From Bacteroidota bacterium (GTDB lineage: Bacteria; Bacteroidota; Bacteroidia; 2-12-FULL-35-15), in the NCBI GenBank assembly GCA_947504725.1, contig CANNHN010000006.1, positions 62,001 to 126,000 on the forward strand: a DNA stretch of 64,000 bases. Direction: 5' to 3'. Numbering within the stretch: the stretch's first letter is position 1; every line of letters starts with the position of its first letter. Below the pieces are notes generated by a model. It made no database searches, had not been told where the DNA came from, and saw nothing but the letters and a program-made list of their open reading frames with translations. Positions 25,017 through 34,063 of the stretch are shown piece by piece. Both the position numbers and the translations under genes were made by a program.

Positions 25017-26873
25017 TTATCCAGAAACCTCATTCTTATTCATCCAATAGTGCAGTAAAATCAATAACCAGATTCGGTTGTATAAATATTCTTCTCCACT
25101 GTTAAATCTTTGAATGATAAGCTCAACTTCTTTATAATTTACTACTCCAAATTTTTCAATAGTGGTTTTATTTAAATGATCTGTAATGAGGTAAGAAAGT
25201 TCAGACTTTAACCATTTTGCTAATGGGATTGCAAATCCCTGCTTTGGCCTGTCAAAAATTTCTTTCGGCACATATTGGTACAAAATTTCCTTCAGAATAT
25301 ATTTGCTTACTCCATTCTTATATTTTAATGCTGGTGAAATATTTAAAGCCAGCTCAACAATGCGATGATCCAAATACGGAACTCTTGTTTCTAATGAATA
25401 AAACATGCTTGCTCTGTCTACTTTTGTAAGCAAATCACCAGGTAAATAATATTTTATATCGAATAATGCCTGCTTTTCAATTGGCGTCAAATTTCTTGTT
25501 GCAGAAAAATCTATGTCCAATTTACAGCTTCCTAAATTTTCCATTAACAATGCATCTATCTCTTTAGGCGAAAAGAAATATTGTTCTTGTGAAAAAATAT
25601 ACTGTTGGATGTGTTTCGTGTCTTCAAAATCAAACAGGTGTGAGATCCTCTTGTATCTACTATCCGACATGTTCTTTAATAGCTTTTTAATCAAAGGTTT
25701 TGAAGCCAGCACCAAAGGATTACTTAATCTTTTAGCCCAAAGGTGTGAACCATAACCAAAAAACAGTTCATCTCCGCCTTCACCAGATAAAGTAACTGTT
25801 ACTGATTTTTTCGCAAGTTTTGACAACAACATTGTAGGAATAGAAGATGAATCAGCAAATGGTTCATCATGCGCAGTAATCACAGAATCAATTAATTCAA
25901 TAGCATCCAATTCAGAAACCAGAAACTCATTGTGGTTGGTATTTAAATGCTTTGCTACTTGTTGTGCATACAACGATTCATTATATCGTTGTTCTTTAAA
26001 TCCGATAGAAAAAGTATTTACTGTTGTATTTGCAATAGCAGAAGCCTGTGCAGTAATTAAACTGGAATCAATTCCACCCGATAGAAAAACACCAAAAGGC
26101 ACATCACTTTTAAGTTGATATTGAACAGAGCTTGCTAACAAATCGCTTAGCTTAACAATTGCTTCTTTTTCACTTGTAATAACATTTTCAGTGATTGATT
26201 TAAATGCCGACCAATATTTATTTATTTCAACCCCGCTCTTATTAATTTTCATATAACATCCAGGTTCCAACTTAAAAACATTTTCATAAATGCTATAAGG
26301 AGCTGGGATAAAACCAAGATTAAGAAATAAGGGTATTACATTTTTATTTATCTTTAAAGGAGTAACTTTTTTTATTGCTTTTAATTCTGAAGAAAACTTA
26401 ATATGGTTGGAATCGAGATAATAATAAACAGGTTTTATTCCTATTCGATCTCGGATTACGACCAATTCATTTAGTTTATTATCATAGATAGCAATGGCAA
26501 ACATGCCGTTCAATCTCGATAAAAAAGAAATTCCTAATTTGGCATAGGCTTCTAAAATAACTTCTGAATCACTTGAAGATGCATAAACTATTGCAGCATC
26601 AGACTGCTCCTGAAGCTCGGCAGCAATTTCTCGGTAGTTATATATTTCACCATTGTATACCATCACGTAGCGTCCACATTTTGAAGTCATGGGCTGATTT
26701 CCATTCTCTGACAAATCTAAAATGCTCAACCTACGATGTCCTAAACCAACATTCCCTTTTACAAAAGAACCTTCTGCATTCGGGCCTCTGTGAATTTGTG
26801 TATCATTCATCAACTGAATATCCCTAGCTGAAACACTACCAGAAAAAGAATAAATACCTGCAATCCCACACAT
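25017..26873 (-). CDS. asnB: Asparagine synthase-like glutamine amidotransferase
   Basis: A 618-residue enzyme with an N-terminal class II glutaminase domain (MCGIAGIYSF, nucleophile Cys2; HRRLSILDLS) and an ATP-pyrophosphatase synthase domain with the PP-loop SGGIDSS (about 265) and SGEGGDELFFGYG. True AsnB makes asparagine; members inside polysaccharide clusters (WbpS/AsnB-type) are proposed to amidate uronic acids or other sugar carboxyls. Its setting between GT genes, with a uronate-type epimerase in the same operon, favours the latter use. The symbol marks the family, not a proven substrate. Confidence 0.9.
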   Translation of the reverse strand: MCGIAGIYSFSGSVSARDIQLMNDTQIHRGPNAEGSFVKGNVGLGHRRLSILDLSENGNQPMTSKCGRYVMVYNGEIYNYREIAAELQEQSDAAIVYASSSDSEVILEAYAKLGISFLSRLNGMFAIAIYDNKLNELVVIRDRIGIKPVYYYLDSNHIKFSSELKAIKKVTPLKINKNVIPLFLNLGFIPAPYSIYENVFKLEPGCYMKINKSGVEINKYWSAFKSITENVITSEKEAIVKLSDLLASSVQYQLKSDVPFGVFLSGGIDSSLITAQASAIANTTVNTFSIGFKEQRYNESLYAQQVAKHLNTNHNEFLVSELDAIELIDSVITAHDEPFADSSSIPTMLLSKLAKKSVTVTLSGEGGDELFFGYGSHLWAKRLSNPLVLASKPLIKKLLKNMSDSRYKRISHLFDFEDTKHIQQYIFSQEQYFFSPKEIDALLMENLGSCKLDIDFSATRNLTPIEKQALFDIKYYLPGDLLTKVDRASMFYSLETRVPYLDHRIVELALNISPALKYKNGVSKYILKEILYQYVPKEIFDRPKQGFAIPLAKWLKSELSYLITDHLNKTTIEKFGVVNYKEVELIIQRFNSGEEYLYNRIWLLILLHYWMNKNEVSG

Positions 26874-26876
26874 TGT

Positions 26877-27758
26877 TTAAAAAATTAAATGTTTAATAAT
26901 TGCAAAAAATCTCTTTGAAAAAACAAAGAATGGATATTGCAACAAAGCTTTAAATAAATACTTAATACTAATACTTCTATTTCTTTTAGTAAGTGAAACA
27001 TGCAAAGCGATATAAGAAAACACTTGTGACTTGATTCTGTTTGAATATTTACTATAAAAAGCTAAAATAAGTTTGTTAGAAAAAACCTCACGCAGAAAAA
27101 TTTCTTTTCTGATAATCAATTTATCAACTTCCATCGTAACAACACTCCTGTTAGTATGTTCAACAATTGTAGAAGTAATTATATTATTCGACACTATTTC
27201 AAATTGAGAAGCCAATAAGAACCACAACAGGTAATCTTCAGAAGCCGACAGCTCACGTATTTCAGAAAAAGGGTTTTGGATAGCAACCTCCTTTTTTACA
27301 AAAACACCATTACAACTAAGCAAATTTTTATTAATAAGTTGTTTATTTATGTCCTTAAATTTTACAACATTTTTATACTTATTTTCAGAAACTAATAAGT
27401 CATAATTTAAGGCGAAGACATCTGGTTTCTCATTAGAAATAACTGTTTCTAATGCTACTTGCAAATGATTGTCGTATGCAATATCATCAGAATCAAAAAA
27501 ATTAATATACTCGCCTTTTGCTAATTTTGCACCGTAATTACGAGCGGCACCACGTTCTTGGTTTTCTTTTTTATAATATTTTACTTTGTTATTGTTAAAA
27601 GACTTTACTACCTCTTCTGTATTATCTGTGCTACCATCATCCACTACTATAACTTCAAAATCCTCATACTTTTGATTCAACAGAGATGCAATTGCTTTGT
27701 CAATAAACTTTGCCCTATTGTATGTAGGGATTACAATAGAAAAAAAAATGTTATGCAT
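26877..27758 (-). CDS. Family 2 glycosyltransferase
   Basis: A 293-residue inverting GT-A enzyme: FSIVIPTYNRAKFIDKAI at the N-terminus, VVDDGSTDNTEEVV for the nucleotide site, ERGAARNYGAKLAKGEYINF, and the metal-binding D-x-D as FFDSDD. The C-terminal third is less conserved and basic, with one or two hydrophobic stretches. It overlaps the upstream GT4 gene by 8 bases and stops 3 bases before asnB. It is probably one of the chain-building transferases of the surface polysaccharide. Confidence 0.88.
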   Translation of the reverse strand: MHNIFFSIVIPTYNRAKFIDKAIASLLNQKYEDFEVIVVDDGSTDNTEEVVKSFNNNKVKYYKKENQERGAARNYGAKLAKGEYINFFDSDDIAYDNHLQVALETVISNEKPDVFALNYDLLVSENKYKNVVKFKDINKQLINKNLLSCNGVFVKKEVAIQNPFSEIRELSASEDYLLWFLLASQFEIVSNNIITSTIVEHTNRSVVTMEVDKLIIRKEIFLREVFSNKLILAFYSKYSNRIKSQVFSYIALHVSLTKRNRSISIKYLFKALLQYPFFVFSKRFFAIIKHLIF

Positions 27759-28869
27759 ATAGTTTTTCCAATTTACTAATAAATATATCTAACTCAAAAA
27801 CAGCAATTGATTTTTTCCCATTTTCTACAAGTTTCATTTTAAGGTCAGCCTTCTCCAATATCTTCTTAATTGCAGTATAAATATCGCTACTATTTTCATA
27901 GTTAACAACAAGTGCATTTTCGCCATCTTTAATAAATTCAGTTGCCACACCAGAAAGGGAAAAAACAGAAGGAATTCCAGCCGCTAAAGCCTCTACATAT
28001 GTTTGTCCAAAAGCTTCAATATGTTCATTAATAGGGACATGCACATAAACATCAAAGAGCTTATAGAGAACAAACAAATTGGGTTCAAATAATATTTCGA
28101 TGTATTGATTTGGCTTTAACTGTTTCTTTAAAATAGCTTTTATATAATCTTTGTCAGGACCAACTGCATTGGCTAAAACAAGTTTTGCATCAGGAAAATC
28201 TACTAATAATTGCTTAAAAGCAACGATAGTATATTGAATTCCTTTCAATTTAACATATCTCGCAATCACTCCTATCACAGGCGAATTAGTAGAACCAATT
28301 CCATATTTTAATTTATACTGTTTAATCTCATCATCTGTTACGGAACTAAAACCACCCAAGTTAAACCCGTGATGAATGAAAGAAATTTTTCCAAGCGGTA
28401 CATTTTCTCTTTCAACTAAAACTTTTTTGACGTTTTCAGAAATCGCAACAACATGTGTAGCTAATGAATTTGTAATTCTGTCCCACTTCACCGATTTAGG
28501 AAAATATATATGATGAAAAGTAGAATGATGACGAGTATAAATCCTTTTTTTAATTCCTAGCAATTTTGCAGCAGACAATCCAATTAAATTAGCATCTAGC
28601 AAATGTGTATGCACAATTTGCGGATTTATTTTTTTCAAAATAAACAATAGCTTAAAAAAAGACTTTGGATAAGATTTTTTACCGAAATGTGGAATGTAAT
28701 AAGACTCAATATTTCTTTGCTTTAACCAATCTAATAAATAAGGCGACTTATCATTAAGCAGAATGAAAGAAAGTTTAATTTTTTTATCATCTAATTTCTC
28801 CGAAATCCATTCAAAGGCTATTGCTTTGTCGATATTCGATAGTATATATGTTACTTTAGTTTTGGGCAA
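27751..28869 (-). CDS. Glycosyltransferase, GT4 family
   Basis: A 372-residue GT-B enzyme. The N-terminal domain carries VHTHLLDANLIGLSAAKLLG; the C-terminal donor domain has VIGVIARYVKLKGIQ and the GT4 signature HIEAFGQTYVEALAAGIPSV with E-x7-E. It sits 2 bases downstream of the FkbM methyltransferase gene and overlaps the GT2 gene. Donor sugar is unknown. Confidence 0.9.
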   Translation of the reverse strand: MPKTKVTYILSNIDKAIAFEWISEKLDDKKIKLSFILLNDKSPYLLDWLKQRNIESYYIPHFGKKSYPKSFFKLLFILKKINPQIVHTHLLDANLIGLSAAKLLGIKKRIYTRHHSTFHHIYFPKSVKWDRITNSLATHVVAISENVKKVLVERENVPLGKISFIHHGFNLGGFSSVTDDEIKQYKLKYGIGSTNSPVIGVIARYVKLKGIQYTIVAFKQLLVDFPDAKLVLANAVGPDKDYIKAILKKQLKPNQYIEILFEPNLFVLYKLFDVYVHVPINEHIEAFGQTYVEALAAGIPSVFSLSGVATEFIKDGENALVVNYENSSDIYTAIKKILEKADLKMKLVENGKKSIAVFELDIFISKLEKLYA

Positions 28870-28871
28870 GT

Positions 28872-29741
28872 TTATTTAGGTCTACAAATTATATCATAAT
28901 GGCAATTTTCGAAATTTGAACTTCCTGTTACTCTCTCATCTGTTTCAGCATTCACAACTGAATAGCCATTAATTTCTAAAAACTCAACCAATACTTTTGC
29001 GCTTGCTCCAACCATTTTTAAATTGTTGTCATCTAGCTCAATAAAAAAAACAGGTCTATGCGTCTTCAAAGTCTCTAAACTACCTTTTAATACATTCATT
29101 TCAAAACCTTCAACATCAATTTTAATTAGGTTCACTTTTACAATATTTGCAGAACCTATCCAATCGTCTAATTTATGAACTTTGATTTTTACCACTTCTT
29201 TGCCATCTGGATTATCCAACTGGATTCTATTTCCACCTCTATTTGTTGGAGTATCAACAACAAGCGAGAACTCACCCGTTTCATTTCCTAAGCCAATATT
29301 ATTAACTATTACATTGTTAAATGAATTTAAACCAATATTATAAATACAATTCTTGTAATTAAAAGGGTCAGGTTCGAAACCAATTACTTTTCCTTTGTGA
29401 CCTGCTAAATTTGCAAACTGCAATAATGTAGAACCGATATTTGTTCCGATATCCAATACCACAAAATCAGCTTTAACTAACTGCATTAATTTTTCCTGAC
29501 CAGAATCTTTGAAACCAAAATATAAGTAATGTCCAACATAATCTCGAATATCAACTTTCAAATCAACACCTTTATAGTTAAACACTCTATATGTATTGAT
29601 TGGATATTGGTAATTATTCGGAATAAATTTTTCCACAAATTTATTGGGATTAGACAACATCCTTTTTCGTAAATATTTTTCTAAAAAAGGAAACATAAAA
29701 AGCAATCTTCCGATATTAAAAATTCTCGTTTTAAAGTTCAT
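28872..29741 (-). CDS. FkbM-family SAM-dependent methyltransferase
   Basis: A 289-residue protein whose methyltransferase core starts VVLDIGTNIGSTLLQFA (motif I), continues with VIGFEPDPFNYKNC, and ends with VNLIKIDVEGFEMNVLKGSLETL, the FkbM signature. Such enzymes in polysaccharide operons O-methylate sugar residues. Its ATG shares a base with the stop of the acetyltransferase gene (TAATG). The N-terminal about 60 residues are basic with a hydrophobic patch and may associate with the membrane. The position methylated is unknown. Confidence 0.87.
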   Translation of the reverse strand: MNFKTRIFNIGRLLFMFPFLEKYLRKRMLSNPNKFVEKFIPNNYQYPINTYRVFNYKGVDLKVDIRDYVGHYLYFGFKDSGQEKLMQLVKADFVVLDIGTNIGSTLLQFANLAGHKGKVIGFEPDPFNYKNCIYNIGLNSFNNVIVNNIGLGNETGEFSLVVDTPTNRGGNRIQLDNPDGKEVVKIKVHKLDDWIGSANIVKVNLIKIDVEGFEMNVLKGSLETLKTHRPVFFIELDDNNLKMVGASAKVLVEFLEINGYSVVNAETDERVTGSSNFENCHYDIICRPK

Positions 29742-30292
29742 TAGTTTATTTTTTTTGCAGGTATTCCAACAATAATACTTGATAGAGGGAAAGATTTAGT
29801 AACAACAGCATTCGCACCAACGATTGAGTTGCTGCCTATTTCTACACCTTTTAAAACAGTTGCTTTTGCACCTATCCAGCAATTTTCATTTATTACTATT
29901 GAAGCAGAATTAAAGCCTTGTTTATTAATAAGAACATCTGTCAAGTCATGCTTATGATCTTGGTCACGAATAACAACCATTTCAGCAATTTCACAGTTCG
30001 CTTTTATGGTTATACTAGTTAACGCAACAATTACTGCATTCATTCCTACATAGGTTGATTCAATATTCAAAACAGCATTTTTTTCACAATGAATAAATGA
30101 TCCGTAATTAATATGGACATCGCTCAAAATTAAGCTCCCTCCATCTACGCAAACAATTTCACAATTTCTACCAATAAAAGTTTTTCCCGATATTTTAATA
30201 TCTGGGTATTTTAACTTTAAGGATAGAATACGAAACTCAGAAAATAGGGAGCTTTTTATTTTTGAAATTTTTCTATATACTTTATGCAACAT
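29741..30292 (-). CDS. Hexapeptide-repeat O-acetyltransferase
   Basis: A 183-residue left-handed beta-helix acyltransferase (maltose/galactoside acetyltransferase type). It has the I-G-x-x-x-x-I hexads and the conserved end NENCWIGAKATVLKGV, SNSIVGANAVVTKSF, IIVGIPAKKI; a catalytic His occurs in RDQDHKHDL. It would O-acetylate a sugar of the surface polysaccharide from acetyl-CoA. The gene begins inside the last codons of the flippase gene (11-base overlap). Confidence 0.88.
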   Translation of the reverse strand: MLHKVYRKISKIKSSLFSEFRILSLKLKYPDIKISGKTFIGRNCEIVCVDGGSLILSDVHINYGSFIHCEKNAVLNIESTYVGMNAVIVALTSITIKANCEIAEMVVIRDQDHKHDLTDVLINKQGFNSASIVINENCWIGAKATVLKGVEIGSNSIVGANAVVTKSFPLSSIIVGIPAKKIN

Positions 30293-31526
30293 TTCTTTCT
30301 TTCTTTTTGTTACTAAGATGTATTACTAAAACAACACTTGCCATACAAATATAAGTTAAAAGTGTTGCATACGCGGCTCCCATTGCATGATAATCTTTTA
30401 TTAGAAAATAATTCAATGAAATATTGACTAGAATACCCAAGAGAGAGATGTACCCAATCAGTTTATTACTTTTCTTGTACATTAAAAAAGACAGAAAATA
30501 ATTATATACTCCCCAAAAAAACAAGCCCACTACTAAGGGTGCCACCATATATTCGGCCTGCATAAACTTTTCGTTAATCATTATTGAAAAAATCAAAGGA
30601 GTGGAAAAATAAAGTCCAATAGTAACGATTGTCAACCCACTAAAGAACAAAAATGTCAACTTGTTGATTTGCTTATTTGTTTTATCATAAGATAAAAACT
30701 CAAACAATTGTGGGCGAATCGTATTAATCAGAGCACCAATAGCGACCAATAACATTCCTGAGATGGTAGACGCAATTCCATAATATCCTGTTTCTTCCAA
30801 TCCCCAGAAATGTTCAATAAAAAAACGATCCGAAAGGTTCATTATCATAATAGACAAGCTCATAAAAAGCAAGGGAAATCCTTTTACGATTAATTCCTTA
30901 GCATAAACAATATTGGTTTTTGATATCCAAATCTCCTTTTTTATACAATATAATGTATTTACAAAAAACAACACAAACAAACTAATCACCATGGCTCCTA
31001 CTCGTCCCTCCCAATTAAGGGGAAAAGCGACCACTAGCAATATGATTAGAATTAATTCTAAAAAAAAGTAAAAAAGCGAATTGAATGTGAACCACTTCAA
31101 CTGTTTTGTATAAATGAAATAGCTGCCCATTAGTTCATAAAACTGCAATATAAAAGCTATAAGAGGAAGTGAAATAATAACAAAAACTGGTAACCCAAAA
31201 AAATCACTTTTAAAACAAACAAATACCGCCAAGATTGCTGACAGCATGAGAGAAAACAAGATTGTAACTTTTAAGAAACTGGAAAAATAATTAGGGAATT
31301 CATCCTTTTTTTGAAAGATGTAAACCATCAATAAATGTCCCATCCCTAAAGGAATAATGGCTGCAAAAAATCGAACAAGAGCATTGAATACTGATAAAGT
31401 TCCATAATCTTCTGCAGACAAATAAGTTGTAATTAAAGGCAAAAAGAAAAACGAAATACTACTTGTGACTATACTTATTAAAGCATAAACTGAAATTCTT
31501 TTAAATAAAGAAAGTTGGGGAATCAT
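30282..31526 (-). CDS. Wzx-type polysaccharide flippase
   Basis: Polytopic membrane protein of about 414 residues from the ATG at 31526; a TTG at 31571 overlapping the upstream stop as TTGA would add 15 residues. About 12-14 hydrophobic helices are arranged as in the MOP/PST family. The N-terminus reads SISFFFLPLITTYLSAEDYGTLSVFNAL, characteristic of oligosaccharide flippases. It should move undecaprenyl-linked repeat units across the inner membrane. It comes second in the operon, directly after the candidate polymerase. Confidence 0.87.
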   Translation of the reverse strand: MIPQLSLFKRISVYALISIVTSSISFFFLPLITTYLSAEDYGTLSVFNALVRFFAAIIPLGMGHLLMVYIFQKKDEFPNYFSSFLKVTILFSLMLSAILAVFVCFKSDFFGLPVFVIISLPLIAFILQFYELMGSYFIYTKQLKWFTFNSLFYFFLELILIILLVVAFPLNWEGRVGAMVISLFVLFFVNTLYCIKKEIWISKTNIVYAKELIVKGFPLLFMSLSIMIMNLSDRFFIEHFWGLEETGYYGIASTISGMLLVAIGALINTIRPQLFEFLSYDKTNKQINKLTFLFFSGLTIVTIGLYFSTPLIFSIMINEKFMQAEYMVAPLVVGLFFWGVYNYFLSFLMYKKSNKLIGYISLLGILVNISLNYFLIKDYHAMGAAYATLLTYICMASVVLVIHLSNKKKERNVA

Positions 31527-31567
31527 AAATCGCTTGTTGAGATTAGTAGTTTTCCATAAGTATATTT

Positions 31568-32902
31568 TCAAAATCGCAGTTTTACGTTCGCCTTTTTTTC
31601 ATAAAAATGTTTCAAAACGAATAAACTGGAAACAAAGAATGGAATACAAGGGATTTTCAAACGAACCAAAGAGCCAAAATTGGATGTTGCAAGTCCAACC
31701 GAAAATGCAAAAAACAAGGCAAATAGCACGGAAAAAAGAAGCAAAGGATTTTCTCCAATTAAGGTAAAGAATCCGAAAAACTTCAACCTTATCATCAAAA
31801 ATAAAGTGAGCAATAGGATATAAGTATTTTCGAGTGCTGACAAAAACATAACGGGGTTTCTAGCATCCCAGAGATAGGGTCGAAAAAGTGTAGCAGCTAT
31901 GGCCAAATGTGCTTTACTCATTACACCTGGCAAAGTGGCTTCAAAATCACCGATATCAAAACTGTTTCCATTATAATACGATTGCTTCTGATCCATATTC
32001 GACACTACAGCTTTATCTAAAACTTTATCTATTGCATAAACGCCTAAAACATCCCCCATTTGTGACAAAATTAAAACGCCCAACCCAATACCTATCGAAA
32101 TAAAAAAAGGAGTAGCTAAAGAACGTAATACTTTACTTTGGATTTTTTTCAAACGTTGATTTGATAACCAAATAATAGAACCTGGGAGCAATGCAAACAA
32201 TATATAGGGTTTAATGGCAATCAATAAAAATGCACTAATAAAAATACAAATTCCACTACCAACACTGTATTTTTTCCTAATGAAAAAATAATAAAAATGG
32301 TAAGTATACCAACCTACGGCAGAAAGGGTAATTGTATCTTTTAACAATCCTGAACCCCAAAAAACCACAGAAGGTATAAACAAGATTGAAATGGCTAATT
32401 GCTTTTGAAGTACAGGAAATTCTTCATTAAACAACAAAAACAGTCTCCAAACTCCCGTATAGCACAACCAGGCCAACAAAATGGCAGTAATAACAAAATT
32501 ATTAAAAGAAAAAAAACAAAGAGGTACAAGAAGTCGAGAAACAAACAAAGCCTTATCATCATACCAATAAATTGGCCATCCAGTACTCGCATCAAAACTG
32601 GTGTAATTCTCATGAGTGTTTGCACCGGACAGAATATCTATAAAAACTATAATATCCTTTCTTGCAAGGTTTAGAATTGACCGAGAAGTCTCAAAATAGC
32701 AAGTTGTATCTCCACCAGTATAATACAACTGATAAATCAAACAAACTGCAATTGCTCCAATCAATTTCACCATTAAGCCTCTTGTATACCATTTATAAAG
32801 CGGTTGCTTCGAAATATTTTTTTTCTGAATATAGTTTGCGATAAAATAGATACCTAAAAAATAGATAGGAATTAATAGCCAATCAAATATTGTAAGTACC
32901 AT
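31568..32902 (-). CDS. Polytopic membrane protein, candidate polysaccharide polymerase (Wzy-like)
   Basis: 444 residues with roughly 10-12 transmembrane helices and a large loop between late helices (about 300-345, with YYNGNSFDIGDFEATLPG). No family motif is decisive. Wzy polymerases are poorly conserved, and this is the only unexplained large membrane protein in a Wzx-containing operon, where a polymerase is expected. Arg residues in the extracytoplasmic loops (for example RPYLWDARNP) fit that idea. It could instead be a membrane glycosyltransferase. It is the first gene of the operon, 21 bases downstream of a predicted start of transcription. Confidence 0.6.
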   Translation of the reverse strand: MVLTIFDWLLIPIYFLGIYFIANYIQKKNISKQPLYKWYTRGLMVKLIGAIAVCLIYQLYYTGGDTTCYFETSRSILNLARKDIIVFIDILSGANTHENYTSFDASTGWPIYWYDDKALFVSRLLVPLCFFSFNNFVITAILLAWLCYTGVWRLFLLFNEEFPVLQKQLAISILFIPSVVFWGSGLLKDTITLSAVGWYTYHFYYFFIRKKYSVGSGICIFISAFLLIAIKPYILFALLPGSIIWLSNQRLKKIQSKVLRSLATPFFISIGIGLGVLILSQMGDVLGVYAIDKVLDKAVVSNMDQKQSYYNGNSFDIGDFEATLPGVMSKAHLAIAATLFRPYLWDARNPVMFLSALENTYILLLTLFLMIRLKFFGFFTLIGENPLLLFSVLFALFFAFSVGLATSNFGSLVRLKIPCIPFFVSSLFVLKHFYEKKANVKLRF

Positions 32903-32929
32903 TGAGTAGTATGCCTAGTTGTTATTTCA

Positions 32930-32937
32930 CAAAAATA
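32930..32937 (-). promoter_or_regulatory. Candidate -7 element TATTTTTG for the polysaccharide operon
   Basis: Exact TAnnTTTG match on the minus strand, 27 bases before the ATG at 32902. From there to 20273 no intergenic gap exceeds about 50 bases, so this may serve the whole operon. Confidence 0.45.
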
Positions 32938-33006
32938 GGACAAAGTTTTATAAATTGCAGTACTTTTAGCTAGTAATACATTATTTTGCATCTTAACTAA
33001 CTTAAA

Positions 33007-34047
33007 ATGTCAACAAAGAAAACAATACTAATCACAGGAGGTGCTGGATACATTGGCTCACACACAATCATCGAACTATTAGAAACAACTGATTTTAACA
33101 TTGTTTCTATTGATAATTATTCAAACTCATCCTCTAAAACTTTTGATAGAATTGAAAAAATAACTGGAAAAAAAATAAACAACCACAACATTGACATTTG
33201 CAACAAAGAATTACTAGAACCAATTTTCCAGAATGACAATTCAATTATTGGAATTATTCATTTTGCCGCATTTAAAGCTGTTGGAGAGTCTGTTTTAAAT
33301 CCTCAAAAATACTATCACAACAATATTAATTCTTTACTTAATGTTTTGGATTGTTGTGTAAAATATAATGTTGCCAATTTTATTTTTTCTTCTTCTTGCT
33401 CTGTTTATGGAAACATTAATGAACTACCTGTAAAGGAAACTACACCTATTGGAAAAGCAGAATCTCCATACGCGTACACCAAACAAATTGGCGAAGAAAT
33501 TCTAAAAGACTATTCCATAGGCTATCAAAAATTACAAACAATTGCCTTACGTTATTTTAATCCTGTTGGAGCTCATATGTCAGGACTCACTGGAGAGTTG
33601 GACATTAACAAACCAAGTAATTTAGTGCCAATTATTACGAATACCGCAATTGGCAAAATTGAAAAAATGCATGTTCACGGAAGCACTTACCCTACTAGAG
33701 ATGGCACTTGCATTCGAGATTATGTGCATGTAACTGACATAGCAATTGCTCACATAAAAGCTCTTAAGTATCTTATAGATAAAAACAATACTTCCAATTT
33801 TTCTATTTTCAACCTAGGAACCGGAAATGGAATAAGTGTTTTAGAAGCAATAGCAGCATTTGAAAAAGTGAGCGAAAAGAAACTTAACTATTCTATTGGA
33901 CCTAATCGCACTGGTGATGTAATTGCCATCTATTCAGATAATTCATTTGTAGAAAAAACATTGAATTGGATTCCGAAATATAATTTAGAAGACATGATGA
34001 GTTCCGCATGGAAGTGGGAATTAGAGCAACAAAACATAAACAAATAA
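33007..34047 (+). CDS. galE: GalE, UDP-glucose 4-epimerase
   Basis: Interconverts UDP-glucose and UDP-galactose (some members also the GlcNAc/GalNAc pair). The 346-residue SDR enzyme has GGAGYIGSH near the N-terminus, FAAFKAVGESV, SSSCSVYG, the catalytic SPYAYTKQIGEEI (Tyr-x3-Lys), RYFNPVGAHMSG, and RDGTCIRDYVHVTDIA, all hallmarks of GalE rather than other epimerases. It diverges from the polysaccharide operon and probably supplies its galactose-type donor. Intergenic distance is 104 bases. Confidence 0.93.
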   Translation: MSTKKTILITGGAGYIGSHTIIELLETTDFNIVSIDNYSNSSSKTFDRIEKITGKKINNHNIDICNKELLEPIFQNDNSIIGIIHFAAFKAVGESVLNPQKYYHNNINSLLNVLDCCVKYNVANFIFSSSCSVYGNINELPVKETTPIGKAESPYAYTKQIGEEILKDYSIGYQKLQTIALRYFNPVGAHMSGLTGELDINKPSNLVPIITNTAIGKIEKMHVHGSTYPTRDGTCIRDYVHVTDIAIAHIKALKYLIDKNNTSNFSIFNLGTGNGISVLEAIAAFEKVSEKKLNYSIGPNRTGDVIAIYSDNSFVEKTLNWIPKYNLEDMMSSAWKWELEQQNINK

Positions 34048-34063
34048 ACTTGTACTAATTGAA

